DNA from: RGIG7949 sp045628845 | GTDB taxonomy: Bacteria; Bacillota; Clostridia; Oscillospirales; Oscillospiraceae | Direction of reading: 5' to 3' | Assembly: GCA_045628845.1 (NCBI GenBank) | Contig: JAZQQE010000106.1 | Coordinates: forward strand, 1-25,116 | DNA: 25,116 nucleotides | Part shown: positions 15,526 through 23,035 of the stretch, piece after piece | Position numbering within the stretch: the stretch's first letter is position 1 | Layout of the letters: each line of letters starts with the position of its first letter | Position numbers and translations under genes: made by a program | Notes under the pieces: model-generated | Databases searched by the model: none | The model's input: only the letters and a program-made list of their open reading frames with translations | What the model was told of the DNA's origin: nothing

Positions 15526-16095
15526 ATGTACGAAAAACTCAACGAAGGAATAAGCTTTGCCGCCGCCGCTCACGCGGGTCAGCTGCGCAAGCTCGTGAAC
15601 ACGCCGTACATACTCCACCCGATGGAGGTCGCGGCGATAATCGGCAGCATGACCGACGACGAGGACATCATCATCGCGGGGCTGCTGCACGACACGGTCG
15701 AGGACTGCGGCGTCGACCCGCGCGAGATACGCGCGAAGTTCGGCGCGCGCGTCGCGGCGCTCGTGCAGAGCGAGAGCGAGGACAAGATGAGCGAGCGCCC
15801 CGCCGCGGAGACGTGGCAGCAGCGCAAGGAGGAATCCCTCCTCATGCTCGAGCACACGAAGGACAGAGCCGTGCGGATACTCTGGCTCGCCGACAAGCTC
15901 TCGAACATGCGCTCTTTTTACAGGGAGTATCTGCGCCGCGGCGACGACGTGTGGCGCGCTCTCAATCAGAAGGACCCGCTCATGCAGGGCTGGTATTATA
16001 AGACGATAGCGTCGCTGCTGCGCGATATGTCGGAGTACGCGGCGTACACGGAATACACGGAGCTCGTGGAAAAAGTATTCGGTAAGGGAGAATGA
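15526..16095 (+). CDS. HD-domain phosphohydrolase resembling the SpoT/Mesh1 (p)ppGpp hydrolase domain
   Basis: This 189-residue cytoplasmic protein has the hydrolase half of the RelA/SpoT fold and no synthetase. The motifs are AHAGQLRK, PYILHPMEVA (His31), GLLHDTVED (His55, Asp56, Glu59, Asp60) and WLADKLSNMR (Asp123, Asn127), the usual metal and substrate residues. In this family such single-domain proteins cleave (p)ppGpp or related nucleotides, but substrate assignment by sequence alone is not safe. I chose ATG 15526, four bases after the MATE stop; a TTG at 15511 would overlap that gene. Its end overlaps the next gene by four bases. Its presence suggests that nucleotide signalling feeds into the same module. 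Confidence 0.88.
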   Translation: MYEKLNEGISFAAAAHAGQLRKLVNTPYILHPMEVAAIIGSMTDDEDIIIAGLLHDTVEDCGVDPREIRAKFGARVAALVQSESEDKMSERPAAETWQQRKEESLLMLEHTKDRAVRILWLADKLSNMRSFYREYLRRGDDVWRALNQKDPLMQGWYYKTIASLLRDMSEYAAYTEYTELVEKVFGKGE

Positions 16096-17267
16096 AGATG
16101 AAAGCAGAAGTAAGAGAAAACGTACTCTATATGTTCCCCGAGGGCAGGATAGACTCCGCCAACGCCGCCGCGATAGAAAAGGAGATGACGGAGCACCTCG
16201 CATGCGCTCATTCCGCCGTCGTGCTCGATCTCGAGGACCTCGTATATATTTCGAGCGCGGGCCTGCGCGTCGTCCTCCGTCTCAGAAAGGCCGAGCCGAC
16301 CCTGAAAATGATAAACGCCTCCTCCGAGGTCTATGAGATATTCGACATGACCGGCTTTACCGAGATGATACCCGTCGAGAAGGCGTACCGCCGCCTCTCC
16401 GTCGACGGCTGCGAGGTCATAGGCCAGGGCGCCAACGGCAGGGTGTACCGCATCGACGCCGACACCATCGTCAAGGTCTATTTCAATTCCGACGCCCTGC
16501 CCGACATCCACCGCGAGCGCGAGCTCGCAAGGCGCGCCTTCGTCCTCGGAATCCCGACCGCCATCCCGTACGACGTCGTCAAGGTAGGCGACAGCTTCGG
16601 AAGCGTGTTCGAGCTCCTTAACGCAAAATCCTTTGCTAAACTCATAAACGAGGCCCCGCAGGATACCGACAAGTACGTCGCCCTCTACGTCGACCTCATG
16701 AAGAAGATTCACGCGACCGTTGTCAGGCCCGAGGATATGCCCGACGAGCGCGAGGTCGTCATCGGCTGGGTGAACTTCCTGCGCGACTACCTGCCTGCGG
16801 ACAAGGCGGAGAAACTCTGCGCCCTCGTCGAGGCCGTGCCCGTCGACCATCACATGATGCACGGGGACTACCATATCAAGAACGTCATGATGCAGAACGG
16901 CGAGGTGCTCCTCATAGATATGGACACGCTCTGCCAGGGCCATCCCGTGTTCGAGCTCGCCTCCGTGTTCAATGCCTACGTCGGCTTCTCCGAGGTGGAC
17001 AATTCCATCTCCGAGAGCTTCCTCGGCATCCCGCACGACCTCTCGGTCAGCATCTGGAAGAAGACACTGCCCCTCTACCTCGGCACGGACGACGCAGAAA
17101 AGGTCGCCGACGTAGAGCGCAAGGCCTCGCTCATCGGCTATTCGAGGCTCATGCGCCGCCTCATCCGCCGCGGCGGGCTCGATAATGAGCAGGGCAGAAA
17201 AGAGATAGAGACCTACAAGGCGCACATCATCGAGCTTCTCGACAAGGTCGATTCGCTCGTATTCTGA
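16092..17267 (+). CDS. STAS domain fused to an aminoglycoside-phosphotransferase-like kinase
   Basis: Residues 1-98 are a STAS domain that resembles the first gene of the cluster; YISSAGLRVVLRLRK gives the likely phosphorylated Ser55, and YEIFDMTGFTEMI matches its partner's end. Residues 105-391 are an APH/choline-kinase-like domain with a nucleotide loop GQGANGR (111-117), Lys128, the catalytic HGDYHIKN (Asp259, Asn264) and the metal-binding IDMD (Asp276). The kinase part resembles the TIGR02172-type phosphotransferases whose substrates are not known. The fusion implies that the state of the STAS serine gates kinase activity, or that the kinase is recruited to HATPase partners. It starts in a 4-base ATGA overlap with the HD gene and is the last gene before a strong terminator. 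Confidence 0.92.
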   Translation: MKMKAEVRENVLYMFPEGRIDSANAAAIEKEMTEHLACAHSAVVLDLEDLVYISSAGLRVVLRLRKAEPTLKMINASSEVYEIFDMTGFTEMIPVEKAYRRLSVDGCEVIGQGANGRVYRIDADTIVKVYFNSDALPDIHRERELARRAFVLGIPTAIPYDVVKVGDSFGSVFELLNAKSFAKLINEAPQDTDKYVALYVDLMKKIHATVVRPEDMPDEREVVIGWVNFLRDYLPADKAEKLCALVEAVPVDHHMMHGDYHIKNVMMQNGEVLLIDMDTLCQGHPVFELASVFNAYVGFSEVDNSISESFLGIPHDLSVSIWKKTLPLYLGTDDAEKVADVERKASLIGYSRLMRRLIRRGGLDNEQGRKEIETYKAHIIELLDKVDSLVF

Positions 17268-17280
17268 CACGGCATAAAGA

Positions 17281-17310
17281 AACGGCAGGAGATATCTCCT
17301 GCCGTTTTTC
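17281..17310. terminator. Strong bidirectional terminator between the STAS-kinase and deacetylase genes
   Basis: An 11-bp perfect stem AACGGCAGGAG / CTCCTGCCGTT with loop ATAT is followed by a T run. It lies between converging genes and carries A residues on its left side, so it can serve both. Confidence 0.9.
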
Positions 17311-17321
17311 TATGTACGCGG

Positions 17322-18617
17322 TCATTCGGCGCTTGTCATGATATACGCGGCGTAGACCTCGCGGCGCGTGAAGCCCTCCGTCTTCGTGAAGAGCTCCGCG
17401 GGCAGCGACGTGACGGGAGAGCCTGCCTTCGCCTCCGCGGGGATGAGCCCCTCCCGGACGCACCATTCCATCGCTCCGCAGCAGGCGCCCTGCGCCTTTC
17501 CCGTTTTGCGTATGAGCGCATGGCGGAGAGAAATCGCCTCGGAGCGGGGAGCGAGCAGCATCGCGAGCTCGCCGACGGTCATCTGCGCGTCGAGGCGGAG
17601 CCTATTGTCACGGTATGCTACCGCGCGCGTCTTCGCGAGAGAGCAGAGCTTGCCGAAGAGAGGGTCGGAGCGCCCGACATCGGTGAAGGGGCTCTCCTCC
17701 ATGAGCTCCGCGACGGTCACGACCTCGTAGCCGTACTGCTTGAGGAGCGCGAGCTGAGCGGGGAGCCCGAACGCGACGGGCGTGCGGCGGCTCATGTTGT
17801 ATCCGTCCTTCTGGAAGATTATCTGCCCGCAGAAGGCGTCGGGATCGGCCTCGAGCGCCTTTTTCATGGGCTCGACCATGGCGTTGACCTCGGCCTCGAG
17901 CGCGGCCTCCGGGTCGGAGAGCACGGAGGGGAGCCAGCCCGCGCCGTCGAAGGAGGCGGCCATGTACTGGTATCCGAGCAGGTCGTAAACGTCATAGCTC
18001 GTAAAGCCGCCGTTTATCTTGTCCACGTAGTGGGGCGGGCGGCCCATCGTCATTTCGTAGCCGTAGCGCTCGCGCATGACGCCGTCGAGCTTTTTGAGGT
18101 CGTCTGCTGCCTCGTCGAGCCCGCCGAGATAGACCCTCGCGCCGTATACGAACGGCTTTTTGCCGAAGATGATGTGGCGGTAGCCGTGGCTCGTTATCTG
18201 ATGCCCCTCGGCAAGCATGCGGCGGATGAGACGGTCGTTGTGCTCGACGCCGCCGAGGTCATCCTTGTTTATGTCGGGGTAGTGGTCGTATTTGATGCCG
18301 CCCCACGCGGCGCTGCCCTCTTTGCCCGCGCTGTCGGGGTAGTTCGCCGAGGTGTCGCCGACGACGTCGAAGGTGCCCTTCGCGCCGTACTCCGCGAGCT
18401 CGTCGAGCAGTACGTCGGTCAGCGCCCTGCCGCCGAAGCGGTCGGGCGAGGCGGGGAGGTCCATCGGGCCGTCGTCGAAGGTCATGGCGCAGATGCGCCG
18501 CGTCGTGCAGACGCGCTCGATGCGGCGCGTATAGCTGAGCGTCGGCGCCTCGGCGGGCGCGATGAGCTTTTTGAGTATGCTCTTGCCTTTTTTGCCGAGC
18601 TTAACGATGAGTGACAT
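17322..18617 (-). CDS. Polysaccharide deacetylase (NodB-type) family protein with SLH-like C-terminus and no signal peptide
   Basis: This 431-residue protein has a NodB-type carbohydrate esterase 4 fold. TFDDGP at 46-51 gives the metal and catalytic aspartates (Asp48/Asp49), and SHGYRH at 143-148 gives His144 and His148. About 30-35 extra residues (near 91-125) sit between these motifs compared with short family members. Residues about 333-431 resemble a degenerate S-layer homology region (AYRDNRLRLDAQMTVGELA, then AMEWCVREGLIP and FTRREVYAAYI). The N-terminus is basic with no signal peptide or membrane helix, which is odd for a cell-wall deacetylase and suggests a cytoplasmic substrate or an unusual export route. 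The ATG at 18617 is preferred over one at 18686, which would overlap the PHP gene; AAAGGA lies about ten bases upstream. It is third in a three-gene operon. Confidence 0.88.
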   Translation of the reverse strand: MSLIVKLGKKGKSILKKLIAPAEAPTLSYTRRIERVCTTRRICAMTFDDGPMDLPASPDRFGGRALTDVLLDELAEYGAKGTFDVVGDTSANYPDSAGKEGSAAWGGIKYDHYPDINKDDLGGVEHNDRLIRRMLAEGHQITSHGYRHIIFGKKPFVYGARVYLGGLDEAADDLKKLDGVMRERYGYEMTMGRPPHYVDKINGGFTSYDVYDLLGYQYMAASFDGAGWLPSVLSDPEAALEAEVNAMVEPMKKALEADPDAFCGQIIFQKDGYNMSRRTPVAFGLPAQLALLKQYGYEVVTVAELMEESPFTDVGRSDPLFGKLCSLAKTRAVAYRDNRLRLDAQMTVGELAMLLAPRSEAISLRHALIRKTGKAQGACCGAMEWCVREGLIPAEAKAGSPVTSLPAELFTKTEGFTRREVYAAYIMTSAE

Positions 18618-18631
18618 GGCTTGCCGTCCTT

Positions 18632-19345
18632 TCAGCGGCGGGTAAAAACGTCCTGAACGAGGCATTTTCCCGCAAAGAGCGTCCATTTTATATATGCGGG
18701 CGCACCTGCGCCTTTCTTTCTGAGCTTCGTAAGCTGGCTGCGCGCAGTGAAGCGCGCGGGACTGCGCTTCCCGCAGACCTCGCGCGGGGCCGTGAGCAGC
18801 GCCTCGCGTACAGCGTCGGGTGTCAGCTCCGGGACGTCGAGCGTGACGTATGCGTTCCCGACCTCCTGCGGAACGTGCGCGTCGCTGCCCGCGAAGACGG
18901 GCAGGGAAAAACGCTCCGCGAGCGCGGCCGCCATGGCGTTGGCGCGCGGATTTTTGCGCTCTGCGCGCGAATTCATTACTTCTATGCCATCAACGAGCCG
19001 CGCCGCGCCGTCAAAGCGCGAGGCGTCGTCCGTACGCTCGAAGGGGTGGGCGAGCACGGCTATGCCGCCCTGCGCGCGTATGGCGCTGACGGCGCGTGCA
19101 AGGTCGCCGCCGGGCACGGGCTCCGTGACGAATAGCCCGAGCAGATGCCCCCGGTCAGTAGAGACCTCCGTGCCGGGTATGAGGAGGAAGTCTCCGCCGT
19201 CCGGCAGGGGAGCGCAGGCGTCGTGGTCGCATACCGCGGCTCCGGAGAGCCCCGCGGCCTTCCCGAGAGAGATTATCTCCGCGGCCGTCATGCGCCCGTC
19301 GTGCGAATATTCCGAATGAACGTGAAGGTCGAGCTTTATCTTCAT
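18632..19345 (-). CDS. PHP-domain metal-dependent phosphoesterase
   Basis: This 237-residue protein has the PHP fold, a trinuclear metal site found in phosphatases of histidinol phosphate, nucleotides and nucleic acids. The ligands are DLHVHSEYSHDG (His8, His10, Asp16), CDHD (His41), PGTEVS (Glu60), LAHP (His100) and GSDAH (Asp155, His157), all present. Its size fits stand-alone PHP phosphoesterases; the substrate is unknown. Its start overlaps the stop of the ATP-grasp gene by four bases, and the deacetylase start follows 14 bases after its stop, so all three should be made together. A short basic tail (SQLTKLRKKGAG and on) follows the catalytic core. Confidence 0.9.
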   Translation of the reverse strand: MKIKLDLHVHSEYSHDGRMTAAEIISLGKAAGLSGAAVCDHDACAPLPDGGDFLLIPGTEVSTDRGHLLGLFVTEPVPGGDLARAVSAIRAQGGIAVLAHPFERTDDASRFDGAARLVDGIEVMNSRAERKNPRANAMAAALAERFSLPVFAGSDAHVPQEVGNAYVTLDVPELTPDAVREALLTAPREVCGKRSPARFTARSQLTKLRKKGAGAPAYIKWTLFAGKCLVQDVFTRR

Positions 19346-20451
19346 TTTCTCAGCAGCGTGTTCCTCATGTAGCGCCTGAAGGGCGCGGCGTCGTCCCTGC
19401 TGCGCAGGGCCTCTTTGGCGCGGAAAACGTCCGCGATGCCTCCGAAGGCGGCGCGGAGCTTCCCGTGCAGGAGATACTGAAGCGTCGCGGCGGCGTCATT
19501 TATTAGAAAGCGCATACGGACGCCGACCGTACAGTCGTGAGGGTCATACTGCGGAGCCTCGCCGAGCGCCGCCTGCACGTAGCGGACGGCGAAGGGACTG
19601 CCCGCGCAGTCCGTGAGCGGGAAGCTGCCCCATATCCTTGGATTGACCTCGAGGATGCGCCCGCCCTTGAATTCGACCATCGCCATGCCGGTGAAGCCGA
19701 AGGAGGCGAGCAGCCTGTACGCGGCGTCGATCCTGCCCTCGTCATACATGCTCTCACAGCAGGTGGAGGGCCCGCCGGTTATGGGGTACTCGCGTATGCG
19801 GCGGTGACAGACGGCGCACACGAGGTGCCCGTCACGGTCGAGCAGAAGGCTCGCTCCGCCGCCTTCTCCGCTTATTTTTTCCTGAACGATGGGCTCGGGG
19901 TCATAGCGTGACATCGCGGTGAGCACCCGTTCGTATTCCTCTTCGTTTTCCGCAAAGGCGTAGCGGTCCTTCGCCTTGAGGCCGAATTTTTCGCCGCAGT
20001 GCGGCTTGACGACGACGGGGAAGCTGATGGCTTCGCCCGCGCGGTACTCCTTCGGCACGGGGAGGGAGAGCTCCTCCGCGCGGCGGTGCACGGCCTCCTT
20101 GTCGTTGAGGGCGAGCAGCACGTCGGGCGGGGAGATGAGGAAATCGCAGATCTCCGCGAAGAGATCACGTTTTTCCGAGACGGCCGCGAGCGTCGCCGCG
20201 CCGACGCAGAAGAGGATGGGACGCCCGTATTCCCTTATCAATGCTGCGAGCTCGTCCGTGTAGCGCTCGTCGGACACCGAGCAGTCCATCATGCGGGCCT
20301 CGAAGACGTAGCGCGAGACGAAGGCGGGAGGCTCCGCGGAGCAGTCGCCCCGCGTCTGCACGGCGACGACCTTATAGCCCGCCCTGCCGAGCGCGCGCAC
20401 GGCGGCGATGGCGGAGCGGTATTTTGCGTCTGTGACGATGACGGTCTGCAT
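19342..20451 (-). CDS. ATP-grasp carboxylate ligase of unknown substrate
   Basis: This 369-residue cytoplasmic protein belongs to the ATP-grasp superfamily, enzymes that activate a carboxylate as acyl phosphate and join it to an amine or thiol. An N-terminal Rossmann-like domain (VIVTDAKYRSAIAAVRALG) is followed by a substrate-domain linker and the ATP-grasp core: FPVVVKPHCGEKFG (Lys149), IVQEKISGEGGG, and MVEFKGGRILEVNPRIWGS with metal ligands Glu260 and Asn270. Similar proteins include carbamoyl-phosphate-synthase-like and D-aspartate ligases. The ATG at 20451 is chosen over the one at 20487, though its spacing to the AAAGGA motif is long. It is the first gene of a unit with a PHP phosphoesterase and a deacetylase. 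Confidence 0.88.
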   Translation of the reverse strand: MQTVIVTDAKYRSAIAAVRALGRAGYKVVAVQTRGDCSAEPPAFVSRYVFEARMMDCSVSDERYTDELAALIREYGRPILFCVGAATLAAVSEKRDLFAEICDFLISPPDVLLALNDKEAVHRRAEELSLPVPKEYRAGEAISFPVVVKPHCGEKFGLKAKDRYAFAENEEEYERVLTAMSRYDPEPIVQEKISGEGGGASLLLDRDGHLVCAVCHRRIREYPITGGPSTCCESMYDEGRIDAAYRLLASFGFTGMAMVEFKGGRILEVNPRIWGSFPLTDCAGSPFAVRYVQAALGEAPQYDPHDCTVGVRMRFLINDAAATLQYLLHGKLRAAFGGIADVFRAKEALRSRDDAAPFRRYMRNTLLRK

Positions 20452-20504
20452 ACGCCGGCAAGTCCTTTCCGAAGCCCGGACGGGCACGCTTCAAAGATAA
20501 CAGC

Positions 20505-20533
20505 ATTATATAATACTCGCCGCCCGTTGTCCA
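20505..20533 (-). promoter_or_regulatory. Near-consensus sigmaA promoter for the ATP-grasp operon
   Basis: On the minus strand, TGGACA (20528-20533), a 17-base spacer and a perfect TATAAT (20505-20510) precede the ATP-grasp gene, with a leader of about 45 bases. It faces away from the aprA-like promoter at 20629-20657; together they fill the 315-base gap at 20452-20766. Confidence 0.72.
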
Positions 20534-20628
20534 CTCCCCGCGGCGCGCCGCAGGGGAAATATGCCGGAGGAGGCGGCGGGGTATTCATGGAATCGTGTAT
20601 TTTCAGACATTTATGGATCGCATTTGTC

Positions 20629-20657
20629 TTGCATTATTTTTGTTTATCATTTATAAT
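20629..20657 (+). promoter_or_regulatory. Near-consensus sigmaA promoter for the AprAB-like genes
   Basis: TTGCAT (20629-20634), exactly 17 AT-rich bases, and a perfect TATAAT (20652-20657). This is among the best promoters in the window and stands in an AT-rich island within GC-rich DNA, which fits strong expression of the flavoprotein gene. Confidence 0.78.
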
Positions 20658-20663
20658 TATTAG

Positions 20664-20766
20664 CTGTTATAGTATCGCGCTCCGCGCGGGAAGTGCGGAG
20701 CGGTACATAAGTAGGTTGCTTCCGGGCACGCGCCCGGGAGAGGTATAAAAAATAGGAGGTCGTATA
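20664..20766 (+). promoter_or_regulatory. Structured 5' leader of the AprA-like gene
   Basis: About 100 bases lie between the predicted start of transcription and the ATG. They can form two hairpins: CGCTCCGC / GCGGAGCG (20678-20685 with 20695-20702) and CCGGGC / GCCCGG (20722-20727 with 20732-20737). An AT-rich stretch and an optimal AGGAGG follow (20755-20760). I do not recognise a known riboswitch class. The hairpins may protect the mRNA end or tune translation. Confidence 0.45.
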
Positions 20767-22719
20767 ATGGGAACATGGCATGATTATCTTAAAGCCGAGG
20801 GAACTCCCCCGGAATGGCCTTATCCGATCAAATTCGGTGAGGAGAAGGAAGTAGAGACCGACGTACTTGTCCTCGGCGGCGGCATCGCCGGATGCTGGGC
20901 CGCCATAACCGCCGCCCGCAACGGCGCCAAGGTCGTCATTCTCGAAAAGGGCGACGTCAGGCGCAGCGGCGCCGGCGGACCGGGCTGCGATCACTGGTGC
21001 AACGTGCCGGCTAACCCCCTGTCCAGAGTCGACCCCGACTGGTGGGCCGAGCAGATGACTCAGGGGCCGTTCGCCAACGGCATAGGCACGGAGATCCAGT
21101 GCCGCGAGGACTGGGACACCCTGCTTGAGATGGAGCAGATGGGCGGCAAGATCCGCGATACCGACGATGAGTTCATCGGAGTCGAGGGCCGCGATGACGA
21201 GACCAAGCTCATGATCTCCCCGCGTTACGGCGTTGGCGTCGGCTATGCTCCGTTCGACGATTGGAAGAAGCCTGGCTACAATCCCCCCGAGAAGCGCACG
21301 AACGTCGTTATCCGTATCTGGGGCAGCACGTTCAAGCCCATCCTCAAAAAGGAATGCCAGAAGCTCGGCGTGCAGGTGTTTGACCGCGTCATGGCGACCA
21401 GCCTGCTCAACGAGGGAGGCAAGCAGGGCGGCCGCATAGTCGGCGCGACGGGCCTCAATGTCCGCACCGGTGAATTCGTCATCGTCAAGGCGAAGGCCGC
21501 CGTCCTGTCGGCAGCCGGCCCCAACTCGATGTGGTTCATGGACATGGAGCACGGCGGATATTCGACGATGTACTCCCGCAACGAGTGCGGTGACGCCACG
21601 GCCATAGCGTTCAACGCCGGCGCGAAGATCACCAATATGGAAGGCAGCGCTCCCTTCAGGATCGCTTCCGGCGTCAAGCACAAGTGGTATTCCGGCGGCG
21701 CGGACGCGAGCTATGAAAACGTTCCTCTCGTCGACGCCAACAATACGAAGCTTCCCGCTCCGACCCAGGGCTGGGCCGACGGCGGCGCGATGTTCTCCAA
21801 CCAGGCCAACATCATCAACGAGATCCGCGAGGGCGTCAGGAATGGCACGTACGAGCTCCCGTTCTTCGGCGATTTCGCCGGCATGAAGCCCGAGGAGGCC
21901 AACGCCACCTGGAACCTCATGCTCAACGAAGAATCCACCACCAAGGTCATGGTCAAGACGATGACCGAGGATGGCTTCGACCCCAAGCGTGACCAGATCA
22001 TGAACTACACCCTCATCGAGTTCCAGCCCTCCCCGCAGTACCGCGACGGCAGCCGCAGCGGCGGCCTGCTCATCGACTGGGATCTGATGACCAACGTTCC
22101 CGGCCTCTTCGGAGCCGGCACCACCATCTTCTCCCCGGGCGACCACAGCTTCGCCGCCTCCACCGGCCGCTATGCCGGCCGCAAGGCCGCCGCGTACGCC
22201 AAGGCCAACGGCGCAGGCAAGGTCTGCCGCGAGCAGATAGACAAAGAAAAGGAGCGCGTCCTTGCTCCGACCAAGCGCGATGGCGGCATCGAGTGGAAGG
22301 AACTGCACAACGGCGTCAACCGCGTCATGCAGTACTTCGTCAGCGAGTGGAAGAGCGAAAAGCTCCTCGACATAGCTCTCGATGAGATAAAGAGGATCGA
22401 AGAGAACGCGGTGCCTCAGCTCTACGCTCTCGATCCGCACAAGCTCATGCGTTCCATCGAGGATCTGAGCATCATCACCTGCTGCAAGATTGCCATCTAC
22501 GCCATGAAGGAGCGCAGGCTCACCAACGCCAGACTCCGCATTGATCGCGTCGACTATCCGCAGGACAATCCGGAAGAGGCCAACAGCTTCCTCACGCTCA
22601 GACTCGAGAACGACGAAGTCAAGTTCGAGAGACTGCCGTCCAAGTGGTACGGCAACATGAAAGAGGGCTACGAGGCTCACAACAAGGACTATTCCGGCGT
22701 GTATAAGCCCGCTGAATGA
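20767..22719 (+). CDS. FAD-dependent oxidoreductase, adenylylsulfate/fumarate reductase (AprA/FrdA) flavoprotein family
   Basis: This 650-residue cytoplasmic flavoprotein is predicted to pair with the ferredoxin encoded next to it. The N-terminus has the FAD-binding VLVLGGGIAGCWAAITAAR (dinucleotide-fold glycines 37-42) with Glu60 at the end of the second strand, then RRSGAGGPGCDHW near the flavin. A second FAD region includes VLSAAGPNSMWF, and GLFGAGTTIFSPGDHSFAASTG lies near the late flavin-contact site. There is no twin-arginine signal and no FMN-binding domain, so it is not the secreted urocanate/fumarate-type reductase. The overall plan, with a separate two-cluster ferredoxin, is that of AprA. 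However, no sulfate adenylyltransferase, Qmo or Dsr genes are in view, so I would not call it an APS reductase. The substrate is unknown. Codon use is biased toward ATC and CTC-type codons, consistent with high expression. Confidence 0.88.
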   Translation: MGTWHDYLKAEGTPPEWPYPIKFGEEKEVETDVLVLGGGIAGCWAAITAARNGAKVVILEKGDVRRSGAGGPGCDHWCNVPANPLSRVDPDWWAEQMTQGPFANGIGTEIQCREDWDTLLEMEQMGGKIRDTDDEFIGVEGRDDETKLMISPRYGVGVGYAPFDDWKKPGYNPPEKRTNVVIRIWGSTFKPILKKECQKLGVQVFDRVMATSLLNEGGKQGGRIVGATGLNVRTGEFVIVKAKAAVLSAAGPNSMWFMDMEHGGYSTMYSRNECGDATAIAFNAGAKITNMEGSAPFRIASGVKHKWYSGGADASYENVPLVDANNTKLPAPTQGWADGGAMFSNQANIINEIREGVRNGTYELPFFGDFAGMKPEEANATWNLMLNEESTTKVMVKTMTEDGFDPKRDQIMNYTLIEFQPSPQYRDGSRSGGLLIDWDLMTNVPGLFGAGTTIFSPGDHSFAASTGRYAGRKAAAYAKANGAGKVCREQIDKEKERVLAPTKRDGGIEWKELHNGVNRVMQYFVSEWKSEKLLDIALDEIKRIEENAVPQLYALDPHKLMRSIEDLSIITCCKIAIYAMKERRLTNARLRIDRVDYPQDNPEEANSFLTLRLENDEVKFERLPSKWYGNMKEGYEAHNKDYSGVYKPAE

Positions 22720-22736
22720 GACAGGAGGACAGAGTA

Positions 22737-23033
22737 ATGGCGAATAAAGTTTATGCGATACCCAACGTTCAGACGCCGAGCATGCCGGTCAAGGTCGATC
22801 CGGACAAGTGCGTCGGCTGCAACACCTGCGTTCAGGTATGCCAGATAGACGTTTTCATCCCCAACCCCAAGAAGGGCGCGCCCCCGATCATTCTTCATCC
22901 CGAAGAGTGCTGGTACTGCGGTTGCTGCGTGACCGACTGCCCGACCCCGGGTGCGATCCGCTTCAATTACCCGCTGCCGCTCAAGCCCCGCTGGAGAAAC
23001 AAGGAAACCGGCAAGATCGGTCAGGTCAAATGA
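22737..23033 (+). CDS. Short 2x[4Fe-4S] ferredoxin, AprB-like partner of the flavoprotein
   Basis: This 98-residue protein carries electrons for the flavoprotein. Two cluster motifs are clear: CVGCNTCVQVCQIDVF and CWYCGCCVTDCPTPGAI, the first lacking the usual Pro after its last Cys. The N-terminal strand and the inserted loop between the clusters (PNPKKGAPPIILHPEE) are typical of AprB, but AprB of sulfate reducers continues for about 50 more residues that wrap around AprA; here the chain ends soon after the second cluster. ATG 22737 is chosen because AGGAGG (22723-22728) is 8 bases upstream. An ATG at 22716 overlaps the stop of the flavoprotein gene and would start inside that ribosome site region. 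Confidence 0.93.
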   Translation: MANKVYAIPNVQTPSMPVKVDPDKCVGCNTCVQVCQIDVFIPNPKKGAPPIILHPEECWYCGCCVTDCPTPGAIRFNYPLPLKPRWRNKETGKIGQVK

Positions 23034-23035
23034 TC

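Noticed and set aside
16092..17267. Aminoglycoside resistance kinase
   Set aside because: The kinase fold matches, but fusion to a STAS domain inside a signalling cluster makes a drug-resistance role unlikely.
20664..20766. Possible riboswitch in the leader of the flavoprotein gene
   Set aside because: The two hairpins do not match any riboswitch core I know, and no terminator/anti-terminator pair is visible. Kept only as a structured leader.
20647..22680. 677-codon minus-strand open frame opposite the flavoprotein gene
   Set aside because: It arises from codon bias of the plus-strand flavoprotein gene, whose FAD motifs, promoter and ribosome site are clear; the antisense frame would also span the plus-strand promoter.
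20767..23033. Dissimilatory sulfate reduction locus (aprBA)
   Set aside because: The family resemblance is real, but the ferredoxin lacks the AprB tail, the gene order is A then B, and no partner genes for sulfate reduction are present.
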